From positions 310,001 through 374,000 of the forward strand of contig JAHCIQ010000002.1 in NCBI GenBank assembly GCA_026129135.1: a stretch of DNA of 64,000 nucleotides, given 5' to 3'. The position numbers were made by a program, and so were the translations under genes. Each line of letters opens with the position of its first letter. The first letter of the stretch is position 1. Below are positions 16,239 to 25,128 of this stretch, in pieces. The stretch is from Cyanobacteria bacterium TGS_CYA1. Lineage in GTDB: Bacteria; Cyanobacteriota; Vampirovibrionia; Obscuribacterales; Obscuribacteraceae. The notes beneath the pieces were generated by a model that saw only the letters and a list, made by a program, of their open reading frames with translations, did no database searches and was not told the DNA's origin.

Positions 16239-17008
16239 TACTTTTTGCCTTTGTCGCCGCTAGTTTTGGTTAATGACTTTGCCTTCTCAAAATCTGCTTC
16301 AGCCTCTTTCAGCTTACCCGCCTTCTTAAGCAAAGAGCCACGCAAAGCGTAAAGTTCGCCATCGTTTGGTGTCATTTTGATACCATCGGTCAAAACGTAA
16401 ATGGCTTTATCAATTTGATTTGTTTGAATTAATTCTGAGGCGCGCTTTGCATAATGTCCGTAATTTGCAATTTTCAGAAGTCGTTCTACTTCCAAACTTC
16501 GCTTTTTCAGCTTTTCATTTTTCTCTAGTTTTTTGCATTGTTCTATATGCAAAAACGCTTTCTCGGATTTTGACGTGCGAAACAAAAAGGTCGCATACTC
16601 AAAGTGTACTATCGGCAAATTCGGCTCGAACTCTACGATTTTTTGATAGTCACGATCGGCAGCGTCATTTTGCTTAAGTAAAAATTCTAATTTGGCTTTG
16701 CTCAAAAAAGCGGCAGCTGCAAAATTTTCATCGTTCGAATGATCCAGCACTTTGATCTGATCTTCCAGAGCCTCTTTGTATTGCTCTTTATCCGCACGCA
16801 GCGCGCCACGCAAATAGTAGAGTTCGCCACTCTCGGGATCTGCGGCAATGCCTTTGTTCAGCACGTCTATTGCTTTATCGTTTTCGTTTTGACGAACTAG
16901 ATTGTAAGCTTTGTTCCAAACTGCTTTGTAATCTTGGGCGAATGTTGGCAGCATGTTGAAAATTGCGACTAGCGCAAACATTAAGAAGAAGTATCTACTT
17001 GCAATCAT
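16238..17008 (-). CDS. secreted TPR protein
   Basis: 256-aa protein with a signal peptide (residues 1-24, ending LPTFA) and five or six TPR-like helix pairs in two blocks: DVLNKGIAADPESGELYYLRGAL and YVLTDGIKMTPNDGELYALRGSLL. The C-terminus is Lys-rich. The stop shares one base with the ATG of the downstream metallopeptidase (TAATG arrangement), indicating coupled translation. Its closest relatives are evidently the other TPR genes in this operon. Confidence 0.78.
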   Translation of the reverse strand: MIASRYFFLMFALVAIFNMLPTFAQDYKAVWNKAYNLVRQNENDKAIDVLNKGIAADPESGELYYLRGALRADKEQYKEALEDQIKVLDHSNDENFAAAAFLSKAKLEFLLKQNDAADRDYQKIVEFEPNLPIVHFEYATFLFRTSKSEKAFLHIEQCKKLEKNEKLKKRSLEVERLLKIANYGHYAKRASELIQTNQIDKAIYVLTDGIKMTPNDGELYALRGSLLKKAGKLKEAEADFEKAKSLTKTSGDKGKK

Positions 17009-17009
17009 G

Positions 17010-18029
17010 CTATTTTAATTTCTCGCGCATTTGCTTCAGCTCGGCTTGGTGCTCTGCAGGCATTTTGCCGGAGGGTTTTCTCAGAGCATTATCGAGATGT
17101 TCAATGGCTTTAGCTTTGTAGCCATTGTTGAGCAAGAACTTTCCGTACTGAAAATGAATTATGTCAAGTTCTGGTTGTATCTCCAGACATTTTTTGAAAT
17201 CGCTATCGGCTTTTTCGTTTTCATTCAAACCCGCTTCAGCAAGTGCTTTATATAGATAGGCCGCTACAACTGAGGGATTTGATCTAAGCTGTTCAATTAC
17301 TTTGTTTTCGTCTTCAATTGATTCGCGATATTTCTTTTGAAAATAAAAAGCAGAGCCGCGTAAAAATTGAAAGTTCAAAGCATCAGGATATTCGACTAGT
17401 CCTTTCGTCAGAATTGCGATCGCTTCCTCGTATCGTTTAGCGTCTGCCAGCTTATCGGCTTGGTTGTAAATTTTTTCTGTTTCCAGAATTGTTAGTTTTT
17501 CAAGAAGGCGCTCGAATCTCTCAAATCCTACGACGTCTTTATTTTTCGCTAAATCAAGACTCTTTCGCAACGCTTTGATTGCCTCAGTATTTCGCGTTTG
17601 AGAAGATAGAAATTGCCCATAGGCTGCATAAGCGAAAAGATCTTCTGGATCAAGTTTTATGGACCTGAGATAATCACTTTCGGCCTCTTTTGGCTTTCCC
17701 AAATACTGCTCCGCTTTAGCCTTGCTCAATAGTGCCTTACTCTTGGAAGAATCGTCTTTGGCATTAGCCAGTGCTTTTTCTGCGTCTTGCAGAGCAAATA
17801 CGTAGTTGGATTTGTGAAAGTGAAGCTCTGCACGAAATTGATATAACTTGGAACTGGTGGGATGTTCTTTTATTCCTTTGTTTAACACGTCTAGCGCCTT
17901 GGTCATTTCATTTTTTATGAAAAAAGATGAAGCTTCTTGGTCAATGCTAGAAACGTCAGATGCCATAACAGGAGCAGCAGAAAAGCTGACAAGAAGTGAT
18001 ATTCCAAGCGCAAATCTAAATCGCAACAT
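17010..18029 (-). CDS. secreted TPR protein
   Basis: 339-aa protein. I start it at ATG 18029 because this gives a clean signal peptide (residues 1-23, ending APVMA) and a 14-nt overlap with the preceding gene; the longer in-frame start at 18140 would bury the signal 37 residues inside. It contains about eight TPR-like repeats (KALDVLNKGIKEHPTSSKLYQF, IAILTKGLVEYPDALNFQFLRG). It is the first TPR gene of the polycistron and is separated from the next by one base. Confidence 0.78.
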   Translation of the reverse strand: MLRFRFALGISLLVSFSAAPVMASDVSSIDQEASSFFIKNEMTKALDVLNKGIKEHPTSSKLYQFRAELHFHKSNYVFALQDAEKALANAKDDSSKSKALLSKAKAEQYLGKPKEAESDYLRSIKLDPEDLFAYAAYGQFLSSQTRNTEAIKALRKSLDLAKNKDVVGFERFERLLEKLTILETEKIYNQADKLADAKRYEEAIAILTKGLVEYPDALNFQFLRGSAFYFQKKYRESIEDENKVIEQLRSNPSVVAAYLYKALAEAGLNENEKADSDFKKCLEIQPELDIIHFQYGKFLLNNGYKAKAIEHLDNALRKPSGKMPAEHQAELKQMREKLK

Positions 18030-19260
18030 AAGTCTCTTCCACGAAGCCCTGACGCATCCAATATAAATGACGCGACAATCTTTTCCATCCGCCAATTTCA
18101 TCGATGATGGCTGGAACACTATTCTGGTGCGATGCCGCATTTGGTGCTTGCGCTTCTTGATTTATCGAAAGAAACATTCCATGTGGCGTTTTCAATTTAT
18201 CTTTCATGCCAATCAGATAACCGCGACAGGCTTCGGCTGCCATTTCTGGCATCGAGTCCATGTTGAAGAAATAGTCGGTGGCTTTTGATTCTAATTTTTC
18301 GAAATGCCAGTAAGGATAAATATGTACGCCCGAATCTTTTTTAGGTTCGCCATGCAAAACTACATCGTTTGCATCCAAACTCATGAGCAAATAATATGCT
18401 TGCAGCGCATTGACCCATGGCAAATCTATAATCGAATATTTCTTGAGACCGGCTCTGTGAGCGATATGTGCCATGCATCCATATCCGCCACCAATTTCTT
18501 TGATGTCACTTTGGGCGGTGGCACCAAGCTGCTTTAATCTATAAATAGAATAGCAATGCAACAAACTATCTATGGTGACAAACTTGCCATTAATCTTGCA
18601 GCCATAATTTGCCGCTACCTCTGGTGCTGAAGCCTCGAAGCCTAAGCGCTTTTCGGCATCGGCATAAAGCTTGCTTATGTCTGTGTCCAGCACGTTCATG
18701 GTGGCTTTGGTGCCTTGCTGTTCGACCGAGCCTACAGGAAAAGCGCCGATGCTTTGTGCCAAACTCATGAGCGCATCTGTTATACGCAATTGCACGTGAC
18801 TTTTGTCCTGCACCGCGCGCATATCATCAACTAATTTGAGGTCATACTTGCCTAATCCCCAGACCAATTCAGACTGTAAAAAGCTTGGCAATAGCTTGCA
18901 CAAAGTATCGACGTCTTTTGCTTCGAGCGCTTGAATGAATTCCTGGTGGCGTGTGCGCACTTCGTTCCACATAGACTCGCCGACACTTTTATTGGTGTCA
19001 GGCGATTCGCTTTTGCAATAGGCATACGCGTCTGCAATTCTGGTGCAGGCTTCTTTGATTCTTTTTTGGTCCGTGTCTGGACTGAGAATTGCTTGCTTTG
19101 CAGTCTGTGCGGTCCAGGGATAATGCATAAACGAATGCAGGGTCGAGCCATTGCCCATCTCGACAGAGAGCTTGGCGTTTTGCTCAGCGAGAAAGTCTTG
19201 CGTCTCCTTCATCTTGTCGATACTAGCCGAACGTACAAGTGATATTGGACCAAAACGCAT
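18016..19260 (-). CDS. putative sugar O-methyltransferase
   Basis: 414-aa SAM-dependent methyltransferase-like protein. The central motif I segment DIKEIGGGYGCMAHIA is followed by KKYSIIDLPWVNALQAYYL, the signature of the family annotated as putative sugar O-methyltransferase (EIGGGYG..., VDLP..L...YL). The N-terminal about 200 residues are helical and specific to this family. The start is uncertain: ATG 19260 has AGAGG 12 nt upstream, while a TTG at 19290 is also in frame. It heads the TPR/metallopeptidase polycistron with a 14-nt overlap. The acceptor is probably a surface glycan or glycolipid, which is inference. Confidence 0.72.
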   Translation of the reverse strand: MRFGPISLVRSASIDKMKETQDFLAEQNAKLSVEMGNGSTLHSFMHYPWTAQTAKQAILSPDTDQKRIKEACTRIADAYAYCKSESPDTNKSVGESMWNEVRTRHQEFIQALEAKDVDTLCKLLPSFLQSELVWGLGKYDLKLVDDMRAVQDKSHVQLRITDALMSLAQSIGAFPVGSVEQQGTKATMNVLDTDISKLYADAEKRLGFEASAPEVAANYGCKINGKFVTIDSLLHCYSIYRLKQLGATAQSDIKEIGGGYGCMAHIAHRAGLKKYSIIDLPWVNALQAYYLLMSLDANDVVLHGEPKKDSGVHIYPYWHFEKLESKATDYFFNMDSMPEMAAEACRGYLIGMKDKLKTPHGMFLSINQEAQAPNAASHQNSVPAIIDEIGGWKRLSRHLYWMRQGFVEETYVAI

Positions 19261-19376
19261 GTAGCTGCAATGCCTCTTTGCAAATGTCAAAGGCTGAATT
19301 ATACAACAGCTGGCACGTGTCCTGAAACGCCAAAAATCTAACCATGTGGCTTGGTGTGTCTTTTAGTGTTGGCTTC

Positions 19377-19434
19377 AACCATAAGTATTCAGGGATGTTT
19401 TGCTTATGGTTGGCCCCGAGGCTAAAAAGACCTA
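19377..19434. repeat. intergenic hairpin element, copy 1
   Basis: A 9-bp inverted repeat (AACCATAAG at 19377-19385, CTTATGGTT at 19403-19411) is followed by GGCCCCGAGGCTAAAAAGACCT. The same order (xGTAAGTATT stem, TTACGGTTGGCCCC, then GCxAAAAAGACCT) occurs at 34631-34685. It lies just past the stop of the minus-strand gene at 19446. The conserved part extends beyond the stem, so this is a dispersed element and not a chance hairpin. Confidence 0.6.
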
Positions 19435-19445
19435 TCGACTTGCAG

Positions 19446-21587
19446 TTAGTTTTTCGACTTATCTTCAGATTCGGCGCCCGATTCAGCCCCCGATTCGGGC
19501 GCTGGAGCAACGGATTTATCCATGCCCAGAGCACACAAATAAGACAGGAAATACAAGCCGCCAGCCACAAGTGTCAGATTCTTCAAGCCCATGACCACGC
19601 ACAGATTTTCAACCAGACCGCCTATAGAAACACCTAAGAGATTAGCCGACAAATAGTTGGCAGGGCTTTTTGCGCGAGCGAAACAAGTAGAAAAGATCAT
19701 ACTGCCAAAGAAAATAGGCAGGCAGTTAATCAGGGCAGAGATTGCTGCAACGGCTGCAGGACTCATGTCTGTGTCTGCCGGAATATTAAAAACATACTGA
19801 ACTACGACAGCCACTACAAGCAGACCATATAAAAGATGCATGTTCTTTTGAGGGAAGCGCGAAACAATCAAAGTAGCGATATACGCTAGCAGCAGCACAA
19901 CCAGTATGACGATACTGGAAACGAACCAGGTGGCACCAAAGAGCAAGGAAAGCTCGGTGATGCTTTTGGTCTCTACCAGCATAAATGCCTGACCCAGAAA
20001 GAACATATTGCCCCATTCCATCGCATTTATGGGGCCGCCTTTAGAACGACCGGCTGCGGCAAGCAAGATGCCTGGGAAAATGACTGCCATGAATAAGACG
20101 CCAATATAGATAAAGAGCGCGGCTGATTCAATTTGCAGATAGAGAAATGGCCAGTTATCGGTACTGGGGGCGGTGTCGGGTAATTCTTCTGGCGTGGCTG
20201 GATATTTGCGCAGACCTAGATACTGATCTGGCAGGTTTATGTCTTTTGAGCCAGGACCAAACAAGAACATGACACTGTCCCAGTCTTTGTCTACATAACA
20301 AATTGGCTTTTGTCCCCAGGCAGCTTCGACTGTTTTATACAAACGAGCGGTCACGCCACTTTGTGCACCAGTTGCAAAAGTGAGACAGACCACGCCGTTT
20401 TCGTTTAAGTGGCGAAGAGCTGATTCCATTGCTTCTTTTGTATAGACATAATTGTCTACACGCAAGAACGATCCACTATTCAAAGTGCTGCCGGGATCGA
20501 GATAGGCAAATTCGATAAGGTCAAACTTTTCTTTTGAATAACGCAAGAAGCTTCTGGCGTCTTCGTTATGCAAGTGGACACGCTCGTCTAAGTAGGGCTT
20601 GTTGGGGTGCAGTTTGGATCCAAAAGTACAAATAATTGGATCAATCTCAACTGCGTGCACAGATTTTGCCCCAGACTTCAAAGCAAAGGCAACGTCGTTT
20701 CCAGAACCGGCACCTAAGACCAGAACCGAGTCGTGACGCGGACATGTCTCGAATGGAATTTTGAGCCAGCGATAATATTCTTTGAGTATTTTTTGTTGGG
20801 GCGTCGGGTTTGTTAGATCCGCCAGTTTCTTTTCTTTTTCTGGATCTAAGACTTTGGTGGCGAAATGAAAGTAATGGTTATTCGAGTTGAGCACATAATT
20901 ATCGGTCCCGAAAAATTGTTGCTGGTCGGTGGCGATAGGCACGACATCTAGTTTGCTATAGGGCGACCAGTAGCTCGTGTGAGTCATTACATAAGTGCAA
21001 GTGGCAAGTAAAATGGTAAGAAAACCTGCTTGTCTGCTTCTGAAAGCCCATGCGCACGCGCCACCAAGGATGATGACCCAGATAGTAGGTGGAACCGAGA
21101 AGAACGAAATCAATGCAAAGCACAAAACACCAACGACGCTGCCTAGCAAATTAATCGAATAGGCTTTGAGCGGCGGCAACTTATCGAATTCGCGACCAAG
21201 TGCTCGACCCAGATGAGTGAACAGAAAATACAAGCAAATAATGACGAGACAAATCACCCCAAGTGCCATGCAAAAGTCGGCGGGGGTGCGATCGAGCTTG
21301 AGGCTCAAAGTTTGAAAATTGAGATTGACGGCGAAAATAACCGGCAGTACAAGAGCAAAGACCGCAGCAACTATTAAAGGCACAGATTTTGAACTGAATT
21401 CCTTGCGGCTGGCACTTGCAAGCCCTGCTGAGCTTGCGACAAGTACTGCCATGATTATTAAATTTGGAAAGGCGCGTATGGCGAAAATTTCGATACCAAG
21501 CCACCGAACCGCCATGATTTCGCCAAACAAAAGGATAAAGCTTATCCAGAAAATGCGAGAGCCAGTGCTTAATGCGCCAAATGACAT
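19446..21587 (-). CDS. membrane-embedded spermidine-synthase-like methyltransferase-fold protein
   Basis: 713-aa protein with three parts. An N-terminal block of about seven transmembrane helices (residues about 10-215) comes first. A soluble Rossmann domain near 285-460 has DSVLVLGAGSGNDVAFAL and VHAVEIDP followed by NEDARSFLR, as in spermidine synthases/SpeE-like proteins. A C-terminal block of about seven helices (about 510-690) follows, ending in a Glu/Ser/Asp-rich tail. This architecture is widespread in bacteria, but its substrate is mostly unknown. I do not see a clear polyamine-site Asp pattern, so spermidine synthase activity should not be assumed. Confidence 0.8.
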   Translation of the reverse strand: MSFGALSTGSRIFWISFILLFGEIMAVRWLGIEIFAIRAFPNLIIMAVLVASSAGLASASRKEFSSKSVPLIVAAVFALVLPVIFAVNLNFQTLSLKLDRTPADFCMALGVICLVIICLYFLFTHLGRALGREFDKLPPLKAYSINLLGSVVGVLCFALISFFSVPPTIWVIILGGACAWAFRSRQAGFLTILLATCTYVMTHTSYWSPYSKLDVVPIATDQQQFFGTDNYVLNSNNHYFHFATKVLDPEKEKKLADLTNPTPQQKILKEYYRWLKIPFETCPRHDSVLVLGAGSGNDVAFALKSGAKSVHAVEIDPIICTFGSKLHPNKPYLDERVHLHNEDARSFLRYSKEKFDLIEFAYLDPGSTLNSGSFLRVDNYVYTKEAMESALRHLNENGVVCLTFATGAQSGVTARLYKTVEAAWGQKPICYVDKDWDSVMFLFGPGSKDINLPDQYLGLRKYPATPEELPDTAPSTDNWPFLYLQIESAALFIYIGVLFMAVIFPGILLAAAGRSKGGPINAMEWGNMFFLGQAFMLVETKSITELSLLFGATWFVSSIVILVVLLLAYIATLIVSRFPQKNMHLLYGLLVVAVVVQYVFNIPADTDMSPAAVAAISALINCLPIFFGSMIFSTCFARAKSPANYLSANLLGVSIGGLVENLCVVMGLKNLTLVAGGLYFLSYLCALGMDKSVAPAPESGAESGAESEDKSKN

Positions 21588-21668
21588 CTTTAACTACTTT
21601 GGTAATGAGCCCGCCAGGAAGAGCAATCATTTTATACGGTATTTGTGATAGGCTGTTATCTTAGAGTT

Positions 21669-22064
21669 ATGGCTAAATTAACTAAAGGCTGTCAAAAGGT
21701 GCTAGAGGTGCTCAAAGAGCAGCACCAGTTGGCGAGCGCCCAGGATATTTTTGGACAGATGCGGGGAGATGACGCCGCAGCACCTGGTCTTACCACTGTT
21801 TACAGGTCGCTCGAGTCGCTTGTGAGCCAGGGATTGGTCCAGGCGGTCGACCTTGGCGATGGCGAACGGCGCTATGAAATGGTCAAACCAGGCGAGCATC
21901 ACCATCATTTAGTATGTGATTCGTGCAAGACGAGCGTGCATCTCGATAGCTGTCTGATTGAAGAATTAGAAGGCGGCATACGTTCTAAATATGGTTTTCA
22001 GGTCAAAGGACATATTCTCGAGATATTCGGTATGTGCCAGTCTTGTCAGACCGTCCAGAAATAA
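21669..22064 (+). CDS. Fur-family metalloregulator (Zur-like)
   Basis: 131-aa Fur-family repressor. An N-terminal winged helix (SAQDIFGQMR, GLTTVYRSLESLVSQGLVQ) is followed by the metal-binding dimerisation domain with HHHHLVCDSC and a C-terminal CQSC, i.e. the two CxxC structural zinc pairs. I chose ATG 21669 (MAKLTKGCQ) over the in-frame ATG 21645. The neighbour 9 nt downstream is a MerC-like transporter, favouring Zn/heavy-metal (Zur-like) over Fe sensing. It is divergent from the 713-aa membrane gene. A short GATA-6nt-TATC dyad at about 21646-21659 could be its operator, but it is weak. Confidence 0.88.
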   Translation: MAKLTKGCQKVLEVLKEQHQLASAQDIFGQMRGDDAAAPGLTTVYRSLESLVSQGLVQAVDLGDGERRYEMVKPGEHHHHLVCDSCKTSVHLDSCLIEELEGGIRSKYGFQVKGHILEIFGMCQSCQTVQK

Positions 22065-22073
22065 TCGTGAATA

Positions 22074-22484
22074 ATGTTCGTGAATAAAGATCTGCAAAAA
22101 CTTATACCTTCGCTAGACAATATTGGTATTGCTGCATCTGTTCTTTGTTTGATTCATTGTCTGGCAATGCCTTTTCTGCTTGCGATGCTTCCATTTTTGG
22201 GATTGTCTTTTCTAGACAGCGAAGAAGCGCACTGGGTGCTTGCTATTTGCATTCTTATATTTGCACTGGTAGCAATATTTCCAGCGTATTTAAAGCATAA
22301 GAAGCCAGGCATACTAATTGCGATGATCGTTGGATTAACGCTCGTTGTTTTTGGTGCTTTCTTTGTAGAGCACATATTGGGACATGGTTATGAGATGCCA
22401 CTACTCGTGGTGGGCAACTTGATTCTGGTGGCAACCCACTGGCGTAATCGCAGTCTTATCAAATGCTGCGATCATGAGCATTGA
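22074..22484 (+). CDS. MerC-domain membrane protein (metal uptake)
   Basis: 136-aa integral membrane protein with four hydrophobic helices. The first contains ASVLCLIHCLAMPFL, the Cys-x-x-His-Cys pattern of MerC-type mercury/metal transporters, and the tail ends CCDHEH, a possible cytoplasmic metal-binding site. It follows the Fur-family gene closely. MerC-domain proteins next to Zur in Cyanobacteria and relatives are thought to act in zinc handling, so mercury specificity should not be assumed. Confidence 0.8.
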   Translation: MFVNKDLQKLIPSLDNIGIAASVLCLIHCLAMPFLLAMLPFLGLSFLDSEEAHWVLAICILIFALVAIFPAYLKHKKPGILIAMIVGLTLVVFGAFFVEHILGHGYEMPLLVVGNLILVATHWRNRSLIKCCDHEH

Positions 22485-22541
22485 AGGATTGTTTGAGAAC
22501 AAATCAAAAATCTCACAATAAAGTGTATGTCCTTTTTCAAC

Positions 22542-22583
22542 TTGGCCTGTGGCCCAGGCCCCGGGGACTGGACGGCAGGCCAA
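22542..22583. repeat. GC-rich intergenic hairpin (CCAGGCCCCGGGG type), copy 1
   Basis: TTGGCCTG (22542-22549) pairs with CAGGCCAA (22576-22583), and inside it CCAG pairs with CTGG around GCCCCGGGG. The apex CCAGGCCCCGGGG recurs at 28003-28016 inside a hairpin with a different outer stem. It lies between the convergent MerC gene and the minus-strand gene at 22648. No T-run follows on the plus strand, so it is not a typical intrinsic terminator. Confidence 0.55.
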
Positions 22584-22647
22584 AACAGAAAGCATCCACA
22601 AAAGAGCGTTAGATTTTCTACTAAAAAATAATTTCCAAGTTGGGAAT

Positions 22648-23202
22648 TTAAGCTGATTTCTTGAAGCGCTTGGCGGCGTTCTTCTCGTCTTGTTTTTTGA
22701 ATCGACGAACAGCACATGCTGCGGGATCTTCACCCTGGTCGATTTTTACAAGGGTGTATTGAGCAAGCAATGTGCTTACTGTGCGCACCATATCGTTCCA
22801 GATATCGCGCCAGACAAGAAGCTTTTCTTTGCGACGAAGGCGTGAAACCTGACGCAATCTGTTTGGCGACTTTGGTGGTGCTTCGCGACGAAAATCGCGC
22901 GATGAGCGACGACCTGCAAGTGAGCCATTTTTTAAAAGTTGTTGATAACCCTTGGCAAGCGATCCTGGTGATATCCTGCTAATCTCTTGCGAGTCAAGAG
23001 ATGTTTTGGGTTCGAATTCGTTGTCAGTAGTGTCCGGTGTCCGCTGCCCTCTGGTGGCAGTTTGGAGAAAAGATAGAACCACGATGGACTCCGCTCTAGT
23101 AAGGACAAATTCATTATGCATAAGTTCTCTAATGTTGGCAAGTGCGCCAATGAATCTTTTATCTACTATAAGTTTGCTAATGCAAGGTGGTTTGTTCCTC
23201 AA
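22648..23202 (-). CDS. basic hypothetical protein
   Basis: 184-aa Arg/Lys-rich protein. No family recognised. The N-terminal half is helical (IGALANIRELMHNEFVLTRAES). A central basic stretch and a C-terminal segment (WRDIWNDMVRTVSTLLAQYTLVK, then RRFKKQDEKNAAKRFKK) suggest nucleic-acid binding, which is only a charge-based inference. The start at TTG 23202 is uncertain, and an ATG lies 81 nt further in. It is divergent from the patatin gene at 23244. It may be a genuine lineage-specific gene, but the coding evidence is modest. Confidence 0.45.
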   Translation of the reverse strand: MRNKPPCISKLIVDKRFIGALANIRELMHNEFVLTRAESIVVLSFLQTATRGQRTPDTTDNEFEPKTSLDSQEISRISPGSLAKGYQQLLKNGSLAGRRSSRDFRREAPPKSPNRLRQVSRLRRKEKLLVWRDIWNDMVRTVSTLLAQYTLVKIDQGEDPAACAVRRFKKQDEKNAAKRFKKSA

Positions 23203-23243
23203 TATGCTTATGGTGCGTAATTAGCGTGAGGACTCAAATTTAG

Positions 23244-24542
23244 ATGATTTCAAAAGCGCGGGAATATTGGTATCCCATTTTTCTTTTCCTTCTGCTTGTA
23301 CTTCTGAGCAGCACAGTGCTGCCAGGTCATTCCGCCACCACAGATAATGCCAAGACCAAAGTTGCTGCTAAAAACAAAGACAAGGAAGCAGGCAACGGCG
23401 ACTCAGGCTCGGGTGCTACAGAGACAGTAGACAAAACATCTGTTCCACGCAAAGAACGACGCAAAAAACTTTTAGACGAAGCTGACGAAGTAAACAAAAC
23501 GGCCAAAGACAAAGTTCCTTCGCAATCAGAGAAGGACGCTGACCCCGCACTCAAAAAAGAAGAAGAGAACGACGAGCAAGCTGGATTCGACGTGCTGGAA
23601 GAAGGCCGAAAAATGCCTGGATTTTCAGAAGACAAAGATGGAAACACGGTCGAAATCGACTTGCAACACGATGATAAAAAGCCCACGGTGGCACTTGTTC
23701 TTGGTGGTGGCGGCGGACGTGGCTCTGCACACATTGGCGTGCTCAAAGTGTTGAAAAAGCACAATATTCACTTCGACATGGTGGTTGGTACCAGTATCGG
23801 TTCTATCATCGGTGGATTCTATTGTGCTGGTGTACCAATAGAAGAAATCGAAAAGATGTTCCGCGACACATCGCTCATGAAACACTTCATGACTGTTCCG
23901 TTAGGTGTGCGCGTTGTCGCGTCCCCCGTGATGGTGCTTCCCCGAGTATTTGGTCGCCACCCTTATGATGGTTTGTATTACGGAAACAAATTCCGCAAAT
24001 TCTTAGACCACCATCTGCCAGACGACAACAAAAACATCGAAGATTGCAAAATCAGACTGGCTGCTGTGGTGGTCGATCTTATTTATGGCAAAGTTCATGC
24101 GCTTACAAACGGCAACGTGTCCTACGCCATGCAAGCAAGCTCGGCTGTGCCAGGGTTGCGCAAACCGGTGCAAATAGGCAAGAACATTTATTGCGATGGT
24201 GCAGCTGCTGAAAATTTGCCTGTTGATCAGGCTCGCAAATTGGGTGCCGATATCGTCATTGCAGTAAACATCGACGAGCGCTACCCACCAGTAGACCTGG
24301 ATTACTTCCGCAAAATGGGATCTGTATCGAAGCGCATGGTCACTCTGCAATTGCACAACATGGATCAAAGATTGGCTGAGAAAGCAGATGTCGTTATCCA
24401 CCCGGATACCGACGGAATTGGCTTGCTCTCGACCGACGCTAAAGACGCCGCTCGCGGTATCGAAAATGGCGAGAAAGCTGCAGAAGAAGCGATGCCTAAA
24501 ATCCTGGAAGTTCTAAAATCGAAAGGCATCGAAGTTAATTAG
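23244..24542 (+). CDS. patatin-like phospholipase, exported
   Basis: 432-aa protein. Residues 1-30 form a signal anchor or signal peptide (LFLLLVLLSSTVLPGHSA), and about 35-140 are a Lys/Glu/Asp-rich spacer. From about 150 a patatin domain follows with the oxyanion-hole glycines GGGGGRGSAHIG, the nucleophile elbow GTSIGS, and DGAAAENLPV carrying the catalytic Asp (DGA form). Patatin-like proteins hydrolyse phospholipid acyl esters; RssA/NTE-like subfamilies share this arrangement. Its stop overlaps the GTG of the Yip1-type gene, indicating co-translation. Confidence 0.88.
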   Translation: MISKAREYWYPIFLFLLLVLLSSTVLPGHSATTDNAKTKVAAKNKDKEAGNGDSGSGATETVDKTSVPRKERRKKLLDEADEVNKTAKDKVPSQSEKDADPALKKEEENDEQAGFDVLEEGRKMPGFSEDKDGNTVEIDLQHDDKKPTVALVLGGGGGRGSAHIGVLKVLKKHNIHFDMVVGTSIGSIIGGFYCAGVPIEEIEKMFRDTSLMKHFMTVPLGVRVVASPVMVLPRVFGRHPYDGLYYGNKFRKFLDHHLPDDNKNIEDCKIRLAAVVVDLIYGKVHALTNGNVSYAMQASSAVPGLRKPVQIGKNIYCDGAAAENLPVDQARKLGADIVIAVNIDERYPPVDLDYFRKMGSVSKRMVTLQLHNMDQRLAEKADVVIHPDTDGIGLLSTDAKDAARGIENGEKAAEEAMPKILEVLKSKGIEVN

Positions 24543-25126
24543 TGGCAGACGAGAAAGATCAAGCAAAGCGCAGTGTTACTGAGCGCATGATGGATCAGGT
24601 AGGTAAAATCAACACCCCTGAAAATCAGGGTGCGGTCAAATTTATCATCCACCAGGCCCAAGAAGTAATGCTCAAGCCAAAGACTTTCTTTCCGCCCATG
24701 GTCGAGCATGGAAGCCCAGAAGATGCCAGATTCTTTTTGCTTGGCGTAATTGTGATTGCAAGTTTGCTTTCGGGCATCACCAATCTCAATTTGTTCTTCA
24801 CACTGACGCATTTATTTACTTACGCAATCTCGACTTACCTAACTGCCTTCTTCACCTGGTGGCTTTTCATGCAGTTTGGAAGCCCAAAGCCATTTGGCAA
24901 GAATTTCGTGGTGGTGGCATACAGTCAGGCTGTCTTGCTTATCGCAGGAATTCAGCTGGGACCGCTTGGTGTAATTACATTTCTTGCTGCCACCGCCTAT
25001 AGTGTCTATCTGCAATTAATCGGTATGCAACTGCTTCATAAGCTAGAGCGTAACACCATAATTTTGGTGCTTGCCATTATTGCAGTAGTGCAAGTGATTT
25101 TGAAATTCGTCTTTCAGATTTACTAG
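24542..25126 (+). CDS. Yip1-family membrane protein
   Basis: 194-aa protein with a GTG start sharing one base with the patatin stop. It has a hydrophilic N-terminus (about 55 residues) and five predicted transmembrane helices arranged as in YIP1-domain proteins (FFLLGVIVIASLLSG, FTWWLFMQF, VVVAYSQAVLL). Bacterial Yip1 proteins lack a defined biochemical role. The position between a phospholipase and an OppD-like ATPase suggests an envelope/membrane function. Confidence 0.7.
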   Translation: MADEKDQAKRSVTERMMDQVGKINTPENQGAVKFIIHQAQEVMLKPKTFFPPMVEHGSPEDARFFLLGVIVIASLLSGITNLNLFFTLTHLFTYAISTYLTAFFTWWLFMQFGSPKPFGKNFVVVAYSQAVLLIAGIQLGPLGVITFLAATAYSVYLQLIGMQLLHKLERNTIILVLAIIAVVQVILKFVFQIY

Positions 25127-25128
25127 CT

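Noticed and set aside
21640..21668. Zur/Fur box upstream of the Fur-family gene
   Set aside because: Only a 4-bp dyad (GATA-6nt-TATC); too weak to list as an operator.
23327..23764. Minus-strand frame opposite the patatin gene's charged linker
   Set aside because: It is Ser/Pro-rich low complexity created by the antisense of Lys/Glu codons; no start or family support.
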